DNA of 62,308 nucleotides from Acidimicrobiaceae bacterium. Lineage in GTDB: Bacteria > Actinomycetota > Acidimicrobiia > Acidimicrobiales > RAAP-2. This document shows positions 56,420 to 62,308 of this stretch, in pieces; within the stretch, counting starts at the first letter, position 1; each line of letters starts with the position of its first letter. The stretch covers positions 1 through 62,308 of the forward strand of contig CANBVQ010000006.1 of NCBI GenBank assembly GCA_947372925.1, read 5' to 3'. Position numbers and translations under genes: made by a program. The notes under the pieces are model-generated. The model did no database searches. It was not told the DNA's origin and saw nothing but the letters and a program-made list of their open reading frames with translations.

Positions 56420-58261
56420 ATGATCAATCCTCGCTTGGAACCCATGTTTCATGCGAGTGCACCAAGCCCGGCCTTTGAACATATCGGTGAGCCGCAGCGC
56501 TTCGAGGGCCCCCGGGCTGAGATATCCCGTGATCGCGACTTGGTGTGGTGGCGTCGCATCATGCCCGTCCTCAAGAGCCACCGAGTGACTTTTATCGGGG
56601 CCATTACTTTCAGTTTCGTCAGCCTCATCTTTCAAACACTTGTCCCGAAAATTTTGATGAGTGCCATCGACCGCTTAACCCCGGGGAACCACCAACCGAT
56701 TCACGGCATTGTGGTCGCCGTGCTCATCATTGGGCTCTTTGCCGGTGTGGCTGGTTACCTCTCACGACGCTTCCTCTTCACAACGGCCTACAACGTCGAA
56801 TCCGACCTGCGTAATTTGATGTACGAACACTTGACGTGGCTCTCCTTCGGCTTCTATGACCGGGTTCAAAGTGGTCAGCTCATCAGTCGCGCCAACAGCG
56901 ATATTCGCTCGGTCCAGATGTACTTCACCTTTGCGCCACAGATCATTGTGCAGTGCGGCATCGGAGTTATTGCCTTCGGCTTCATGCTCTCGATCAATGT
57001 GACTCTGGCGCTCATTGCCATGATCACGATGCCGATCATGTACGTCGTCGGTATCAAGATGCGTCAAGTGATGTTTCCCATTTCGTGGATCATCCAGGCG
57101 CGTCTGGCCGATGTCGCCGCCATCGTCGACGAGAACATCAACGGTGTGCGAGTAGTGAAATCATTCGCACAAGAGGCCGGCGAGATTAATCGTCTCGCCG
57201 ACGCCTCAGAAAAAGTTGCGTGGGCCTATACCAAGGATGCTGATATTCGCGGTCAGTGGGCTCCGTGGGTCCAGAACCTGCCTCAACTGGGTCTCGCCCT
57301 CGTCTTGTTCTTCGGTGGCTGGATGGTCACCTTGGGACACGCCCCAATCGGAGCCATCGTTGCCTTCAACGCTTACCTCTTGATGCTGCAAGCACCGTTC
57401 ATGATGCTGGGCCAACTCGTCATGATGGGCCAGCGGGCGCGAGCCAGTGCCGAACGTATTTTCGAGATTCTCGACGAGCAGCCGGACATTACCGAACGTC
57501 CGGGCTCAATCGACCTCCTCGATGTTCAAGGTGAAGTTGTCTTTAACCACGTTCGATTCGGCTACGGCGACGGCGCTGACATCCTGCACGACTTTCACGC
57601 GACCATCAAGGCTGGCGAGTCCGTGGCCCTGGTCGGCAGGACGGGTTCCGGGAAGTCCACCGTGGCACGTCTCGTGGCACGTTTCTACGACGTCCGAGAC
57701 GGCTCCATCCAAATTGATGGTCATGATGTTCGCGATGTGACGTTGCCCAGTTTGCGAGCCAACGTGGGCCTTGTACTGGACGAGCCCTTCCTCTTTTCCG
57801 TATCGATTCGCGAAAATATTGCCTACGGTCGCGCCGACGCCAACCTCGATGAGATCATCAGTGCCGCCAAGGCCGCTAATGCTCATGAGTTCATCGAGCA
57901 ACTCCCCGAGGGGTACGACACGGTGGTTGGTGAGCGTGGATACACGCTGTCGGGCGGTCAGCGCCAACGCATTGCCATTGCCCGAACACTGCTCGTTAAT
58001 CCGCCCATTCTGATCCTCGACGATGCCACGAGCGCCATTGACGTGCACGTGGAGGCTGAAATCCACGATGCCCTCGAATCACTCCTCGAACACCGGACGA
58101 CCCTGGTGATTGCCCACCGAATTTCAACGATTGCCCTGGCCGACCGTGTGATCTTGCTCGAAGAGGGTCGAGTGGTCGCTGAGGGCACCCACGAGGAGCT
58201 CCTAGCCTCCGTGCCCCTCTACGCCGAAGTGCTGGCCCAGACCACCTCGGAGAGCCTCTAA
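56420..58261 (+). CDS. ABC exporter half-transporter with degenerate ATPase site
   Basis: 613 aa: six-helix membrane domain (about 55-340), then a nucleotide-binding domain. Walker A GRTGSGKS (Lys412) and signature LSGGQ (510-514) are canonical, but the Walker B catalytic Glu is Asp535 (LILDDATSAID) and the Q-loop Gln is Asp444 (LVLDEPFLFS). His566 is present. This is the pattern of the noncatalytic partner in heterodimeric type IV exporters (BmrC/TM287-like). Its stop shares one base with the next gene (TAATG). Confidence 0.93.
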   Translation: MINPRLEPMFHASAPSPAFEHIGEPQRFEGPRAEISRDRDLVWWRRIMPVLKSHRVTFIGAITFSFVSLIFQTLVPKILMSAIDRLTPGNHQPIHGIVVAVLIIGLFAGVAGYLSRRFLFTTAYNVESDLRNLMYEHLTWLSFGFYDRVQSGQLISRANSDIRSVQMYFTFAPQIIVQCGIGVIAFGFMLSINVTLALIAMITMPIMYVVGIKMRQVMFPISWIIQARLADVAAIVDENINGVRVVKSFAQEAGEINRLADASEKVAWAYTKDADIRGQWAPWVQNLPQLGLALVLFFGGWMVTLGHAPIGAIVAFNAYLLMLQAPFMMLGQLVMMGQRARASAERIFEILDEQPDITERPGSIDLLDVQGEVVFNHVRFGYGDGADILHDFHATIKAGESVALVGRTGSGKSTVARLVARFYDVRDGSIQIDGHDVRDVTLPSLRANVGLVLDEPFLFSVSIRENIAYGRADANLDEIISAAKAANAHEFIEQLPEGYDTVVGERGYTLSGGQRQRIAIARTLLVNPPILILDDATSAIDVHVEAEIHDALESLLEHRTTLVIAHRISTIALADRVILLEEGRVVAEGTHEELLASVPLYAEVLAQTTSESL

Positions 58262-60201
58262 TGGCCTGGGGCGGCGGCTGGGGCGGCGGTCCGGGTATGG
58301 GTGGCCAACATCCAGGTGCCACCGGCAGCACGGGTCTTCCCTTCGGCGGAATCCCCCAAGAACTCATGGACGGCGTCAAGAAGATTGTCGCCGATGAACC
58401 CACGCACCGGCCCGCCAATCTCACTTTTCAACAACTCCCCAGCGAAGCCGAGTCGCGTCGCTTAACCCTCGGTCGCATGGTGCGTTCACATACGGGCCTC
58501 TTCGCCATTGCCTCAGTGCTCGTAGTCCTGATTTCGGTCGCGTCCCAAGCTGGACCGGCCCTGGTGGGCTACGCCATTGACCACGGCATGCAGCCCCGTC
58601 ATCACTCCATGAACGTGATTGTCACTTGCTCCTTGGCGTACCTGGGTGCAGCCCTGATGGCGTCGCTCTTTCAACGGTGGCAGGCGTCGGTATCGGGTCG
58701 TCTGGCCTCACGCGTGATGTACGACCTACGAATCAAAGTCTTCACTCATTTCCAACGACTCAGCTTGGACTTCTTCACCGAAGAAAAGGCCGGAGTCTTA
58801 ATGAGTCGCATGACCAGTGATATCGAGAACCTCCAGCAGCTCCTCCAGGACGGTCTGGCCCAGTTCGCCATGCAGGGTCTGACCATGGTCATCATCACGA
58901 TTGCCCTCTTCTCGACCAACGTGGTCTTGGCCACCTGGACCGTTCTGCTGGTGATTCCGGTACTCGTGCTACTCACCGTCTGGTTTCACACCAGTAGTGA
59001 GAAGGGATACCTGCGCGCCCGCGACGCCATCGCCAACGTGTTAGCCGATCTCTCCGAATCGCTCTACGGCATTCGCGTCGTCACGGCCAACAACCGCCAG
59101 CGGCACAACATCATTCATCACCGCAACGTGGTCGGTGAATACCGCAATGCCAACATGTTCACCGGTCAGATCATGAGCGTCTACGGACCGGTGACCATCA
59201 TGGTGGGCATTTTGAGTCAAGCCTTGCTTCTGGGCATCGGTGGTCAGATGGTCCTTCGAGGCGAACTCTCACTCGGTGGTCTCACCCTGTTCATCTTGTA
59301 CTTGAACCGTTTCTTCCAGCCCATTCAGCTTCTCGTCCAGCAGTACAACCTGTTACAGCAGGGACGCTCTTCAATCATTCGTTTACGCGAATTGTTAGAG
59401 ACCTCCCCTTCGGTTAATGAAGTGCCGGACGCCGTGACGTTGCCACCCATCACGGGCCGACTCACCTTTGAAGACGTCTCCTTTGGCTACATTCCCGGGC
59501 GTCCAGTGCTGGAGCACGTCAACCTCGAGATTGCCCCCGGCGAAAGTGTCGCATTCGTAGGACCGACTGGCGCGGGCAAGTCGACTTTGGCCAAACTCGC
59601 GACCCGCTTCTACGATCCGACCGGTGGTCGGGTTCTCGTTGACGGTGTTGACCTCACGACGGTCACTATGCACTCTCTGCGCAGCCAATTGGGGGTAGTA
59701 CCCCAGGAGCCTTTCCTCTTCTCCGGCACCATTCGCGTCAACCTCCGTTTCGGTCGGCCCGAAGCTACCGACGCAGACATCGACGAAGCCGTCGACGTCG
59801 TGGGCCTGCGCGATTTGATTGATCGTCTCCCCAATGGTCTGGACACCGTGGTCCACGAACGAGGTCAGACTCTGTCGGCCGGTGAGCGGCAACTTCTGGC
59901 CCTCGCTCGGGCCTTCCTCGCCCGCCCCCGAGTACTCGTGCTCGATGAAGCGACATCATCACTGGACCTACGGAGTGAAACGATTATCGAACGAGCGCTC
60001 GACCGAATGCTCGAAGGTCGTACGGCAATCTTGATTGCCCACCGCCTCACGACAGCCCAGCGGGCCGATCGCATTGTCGTCGTAGATCAAGGTGGCATCG
60101 TGGAAATTGGTAGCCACCACGAGCTCGTCCAAGCCCAAGGCGTTTATGCGGGAATGTACGAAGCGTGGATTGCGTCCGGTGGACGCGATACGTCGCTCTA
60201 A
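58261..60201 (+). CDS. ABC exporter half-transporter with consensus Walker B
   Basis: 646 aa with a Gly-rich N-terminal tail (MAWGGGWGGGPGMGG), six membrane helices (about 75-350) and an NBD. Walker A GPTGAGKS (Lys440), Q-loop Gln482, Walker B LVLDEATSSLD with catalytic Glu563, but a non-canonical signature LSAGE (538-542). Paired with the upstream gene this gives one consensus site (this Walker B with LSGGQ of the partner) and one degenerate site. Substrate unknown, probably lipid or hydrophobic drug. Convergent overlap of 4 nt with the hydrolase gene. Confidence 0.94.
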   Translation: MAWGGGWGGGPGMGGQHPGATGSTGLPFGGIPQELMDGVKKIVADEPTHRPANLTFQQLPSEAESRRLTLGRMVRSHTGLFAIASVLVVLISVASQAGPALVGYAIDHGMQPRHHSMNVIVTCSLAYLGAALMASLFQRWQASVSGRLASRVMYDLRIKVFTHFQRLSLDFFTEEKAGVLMSRMTSDIENLQQLLQDGLAQFAMQGLTMVIITIALFSTNVVLATWTVLLVIPVLVLLTVWFHTSSEKGYLRARDAIANVLADLSESLYGIRVVTANNRQRHNIIHHRNVVGEYRNANMFTGQIMSVYGPVTIMVGILSQALLLGIGGQMVLRGELSLGGLTLFILYLNRFFQPIQLLVQQYNLLQQGRSSIIRLRELLETSPSVNEVPDAVTLPPITGRLTFEDVSFGYIPGRPVLEHVNLEIAPGESVAFVGPTGAGKSTLAKLATRFYDPTGGRVLVDGVDLTTVTMHSLRSQLGVVPQEPFLFSGTIRVNLRFGRPEATDADIDEAVDVVGLRDLIDRLPNGLDTVVHERGQTLSAGERQLLALARAFLARPRVLVLDEATSSLDLRSETIIERALDRMLEGRTAILIAHRLTTAQRADRIVVVDQGGIVEIGSHHELVQAQGVYAGMYEAWIASGGRDTSL

Positions 60202-61064
60202 GCCAAATCGGCGACAGCCACAATCTCGGCGGCCACAACGTCCCACACTGGCTCCGGCAAACTGTGACCCATTCCGGGATACACCACGTGTTTGGCGTGC
60301 GCGATAGCCGCAGCGGTCGCCTCGCCACCCGATGGGGTCACCAAAGGGTCCTCGTCACCGTGCAGGACTAAGACCGGCACCGTGAGCTTGCTCAGGGCTG
60401 GCCGGCGATCCGGTGATCCGACGACGGCACAGAGGTGGCGGAGAACGCCAATGGGATTACGCCCACGGTTCATCGCGGTGATGGCTTGCTCGCGCACCCA
60501 CGCTTCATCAAGTGGATGGGCCGAGCCGTTGGTCAGTTGCCAATTCTCAATCTCTTCGACCAGGAATGTTTCTAAATCCTCACTGCGGGGCCGGGTCAGC
60601 ATGGCCAAGCATTCGGGAGTCGATGTGCCAACTTCGAGTGGTGCGGGCGTCGACATAATCGACGTGAGCGAGAGCGTCAGTTCCGGGAAGTTAATGGCGA
60701 ACTGCTGCGCAATCATGCCGCCCATCGAGACGCCGACGACGTGTTGCGCACCGAGGCCAAGGACCCTGACAAGTTCCGCTCCGTCGGCCGCCATGTCGGC
60801 AATCAGATAGGGCGCTTCGGCCTGACCAAACAAGATGGCGGCCGAGTCTGGCTCGCCGAAGTGGTCCATGTGTGTCGAGAGACCCACGTCGCGATTGTCG
60901 TAAGTGGTCACGAAGAATCCCGCTGCGACCAAAGTGTCGAGGAAACCTTGGGGCCAGCTGGTCATGTGGGCACCGAGACCACAGATCAAGAGCAGTGGGC
61001 GACCCGTGGGCTCACCAAACTGCTCGTAGTAGATCTCAATTCCGTTTGCGGCAACCTTTGGCAT
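60198..61064 (-). CDS. Alpha/beta hydrolase (RdmC/methylesterase-like)
   Basis: 288 aa from ATG 61064, with GGGGAG upstream; the frame is open to 61142. Catalytic Ser113 in GVSMGGMIAQQ, acid in LVLHGDEDPLV and His in GMGHSLP; TYDNRDVGLSTH is a motif of the aclacinomycin methylesterase-like group. The natural substrate is unknown. Intergenic 61065-61152 holds its promoter region and the terminator of the next gene. Confidence 0.88.
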   Translation of the reverse strand: MPKVAANGIEIYYEQFGEPTGRPLLLICGLGAHMTSWPQGFLDTLVAAGFFVTTYDNRDVGLSTHMDHFGEPDSAAILFGQAEAPYLIADMAADGAELVRVLGLGAQHVVGVSMGGMIAQQFAINFPELTLSLTSIMSTPAPLEVGTSTPECLAMLTRPRSEDLETFLVEEIENWQLTNGSAHPLDEAWVREQAITAMNRGRNPIGVLRHLCAVVGSPDRRPALSKLTVPVLVLHGDEDPLVTPSGGEATAAAIAHAKHVVYPGMGHSLPEPVWDVVAAEIVAVADLA

Positions 61065-61105
61065 GACACTCCCCTCGTGCGCCTCAACTCTAGAAGGTGG
61101 AGACG

Positions 61106-61136
61106 CAAAAAGCGGCGCCGGTTGCCCGACGCCGCT
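61106..61136 (-). terminator. Intrinsic terminator after the F420-type oxidoreductase gene
   Basis: 7-bp GC-rich arms (61130-61136 with 61111-61117), 12-nt loop, then a run of five T on the minus strand. Located 17 nt after the stop of the minus-strand gene at 61153. Confidence 0.83.
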
Positions 61137-61152
61137 GTTCAAATTGCGTTCG

Positions 61153-62202
61153 TTACATCATTTCCTTAACCATACCGATGAGATCAGCATTGGTTTGGTC
61201 GCCCTGAGGCAAGGGGTAGATGTCGAGGTGCGTGACGCCGGCTTCCTTGAAGGCTGCCACGCGCTCGGCGACGTAACTCTTGGGACCACAGAGTGTGGTG
61301 AGTTCGCAGAACTCAGCAGGGACGGCCGCTTCGGCCTCCTTCTTCTTTCCCGACAGGTAGAGGTCCTGAATGATGGTGGCTTCCTTCTCGTAGCCGTATC
61401 GCACGGCCAGGTCGTTGTAGAAGTTGCGACCCTTGGCTCCCATACCACCCACGTAGAGGGCAATCTGCGAACGCTGAAGTTCACGGAGCTTGACAATGTC
61501 TTCGCCCTCACCGATAGCCAAGATGCCACCGGCCTTGGTCATGAGTGAACCCAACTTCGGGTCACGCTTGGCTTCACCGGCGGCAAGTGCGTCGCCCCAA
61601 ACATCCTTCGCACGCTCGGGGATGTACATGATGGGAATCCAACCGTTGGCCAGTTCAGCGGTCATTTCGACATTCTTGTCACCCAGCGAGGCGACCCAAA
61701 TTGGAATCTCGCTGCGGACGGGGTGGGCAATAATTTTGAGGGCCTTGCCGAGACCAGAACCACCCTGCTCCTTCGAGAGGGGCATGTCGTAGAACTTGCC
61801 GTGGTACTCGAGGGGCTTTTCGCGCTTCCACACTTCACGGCAGATTTCGATGGTCTCGCGAGTCTTGCCGAGGGGGTAGGTGTAGGGAACACCGTGGAAA
61901 CCCTCGATCACCTGTGGGTTTGAGGCACCGATACCGAGACTGAATCGACCATCGGACAACGCGTCGATACCGGCGGCGGTCATCGCCATCAGCGTGGGGG
62001 TACGAGTACCGATCTGCAAAATTGCCGAGCCGATTTCGACCTTCTCGGTGAGTGCGGCGAGATAACCCATGAGCGACGGACCATCGAAGCCGTACGCTTC
62101 AGCGACCCAGACAATGTCGAGACCGGCCTTTTCCATTTCGATAACGTTGCGCGCTGCTTCTTTGAAGCCGCCGCTGTATGCCAGTTGAGTTGAGAGTTTC
62201 AT
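61153..62202 (-). CDS. LLM-class F420-dependent oxidoreductase
   Basis: 349 aa, luciferase-like TIM barrel. KAGLDIVWVAEAYGFDGPSLMGYLAA, LGIGASNPQVIEGFHGVPY and IPIWVASLGDKNVEMTAELANGWIP are typical of the mycobacterial F420-dependent LLM group. It probably transfers hydride from F420H2 to an unknown substrate, although FMN use cannot be excluded. The start has a strong AGGAGG Shine-Dalgarno 4 nt upstream. The 106 nt after 62202 contain its promoter region (TAGAGT near 62231-62236) and nothing else seen. Confidence 0.92.
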   Translation of the reverse strand: MKLSTQLAYSGGFKEAARNVIEMEKAGLDIVWVAEAYGFDGPSLMGYLAALTEKVEIGSAILQIGTRTPTLMAMTAAGIDALSDGRFSLGIGASNPQVIEGFHGVPYTYPLGKTRETIEICREVWKREKPLEYHGKFYDMPLSKEQGGSGLGKALKIIAHPVRSEIPIWVASLGDKNVEMTAELANGWIPIMYIPERAKDVWGDALAAGEAKRDPKLGSLMTKAGGILAIGEGEDIVKLRELQRSQIALYVGGMGAKGRNFYNDLAVRYGYEKEATIIQDLYLSGKKKEAEAAVPAEFCELTTLCGPKSYVAERVAAFKEAGVTHLDIYPLPQGDQTNADLIGMVKEMM

Positions 62203-62308
62203 GATTCCTCCTGAGGACTTCAGGAAACTCTAGTGTCCGTCAACAACCATTCGGTACCTACTTTTCTAGGCACTACGTTCAGAATTACTGGGCAATCGCG
62301 CAGCGATT

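Overview
The window is GC-rich, densely coded bacterial DNA that looks like a chromosomal segment of an actinobacterium, most likely of the class Acidimicrobiia (inferred from gene content and protein style, not from a search). Supporting signs are the ilvB-ilvN-ilvC order behind an attenuator, the GatCAB operon, an ImuA'-ImuB-DnaE2 mutasome with an actinobacterial LexA box, a mycothiol-dependent-type (TIGR03083) protein, a luciferase-like F420-type oxidoreductase, a PASTA kinase-like protein and very frequent leaderless starts. No rRNA, tRNA, CRISPR array, prophage or insertion sequence was recognised, and gene style looks uniform throughout.

Layout. 1-5.0 kb: branched-chain amino-acid synthesis (ilvC partial, ilvN, ilvB, ilvD), with a 16-codon Val/Leu-rich leader peptide and a terminator hairpin before ilvB. 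5.1-9.0 kb: esterase-gatC-gatA-gatB operon. 9.0-20.9 kb: SCP2-like protein, then a long minus-strand run (MFS, aldehyde dehydrogenase, cysteine desulfurase, mnmA, ligA, PASTA pseudokinase, Cys-rich small protein, SDR, MFS), with many 4-nt overlaps. 21.0-23.1 kb: sirtuin, a 41-aa membrane protein, and a divergent yceI/marR pair with operator sites. 23.1-31.9 kb: ileS (with an altered HIGH motif), GNAT, HAD phosphatase, glutathione peroxidase, quinone reductase, DUF5522, drug-type MFS and alanine dehydrogenase. 31.9-36.9 kb: a putative putrescine/diamine degradation locus (aldehyde dehydrogenase divergent from Lrp regulator-aminotransferase-FAD oxidase). 36.9-38.2 kb: a secreted protein and a hypothetical protein. 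38.2-44.8 kb: a DNA-damage region (imuA'-imuB-dnaE2 with LexA box, desaturase, SRAP protein). 44.8-49.1 kb: Thr/Ser dehydratase, CadD-like transporter, HlyIII/PAQR, atypical SDR, MFS. 49.2-51.4 kb: Tat-exported ABC solute-binding protein with a long structured upstream region. 51.4-56.4 kb: TIGR03083 protein, cytosine permease, cytosine deaminase, uracil phosphoribosyltransferase (pyrimidine salvage) and an amidase. 56.4-60.2 kb: heterodimeric ABC exporter with one degenerate ATP site. 60.2-62.2 kb: alpha/beta hydrolase and an F420-type oxidoreductase.

The clearest cross-gene signal is regulatory. Twenty genes have a -10-like hexamer (TANNNT or CANNCT) ending exactly 6 nt before the start codon and no Shine-Dalgarno sequence, which indicates widespread leaderless transcription. 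This pattern was used to choose several starts. I did not find a wholly unknown multi-gene system. The most interesting items are the ilv attenuator with a leaderless leader peptide, the GXHH-type isoleucyl-tRNA synthetase, the PASTA pseudokinase, the shortened ImuB, and the MarR operator built into the yceI promoter.
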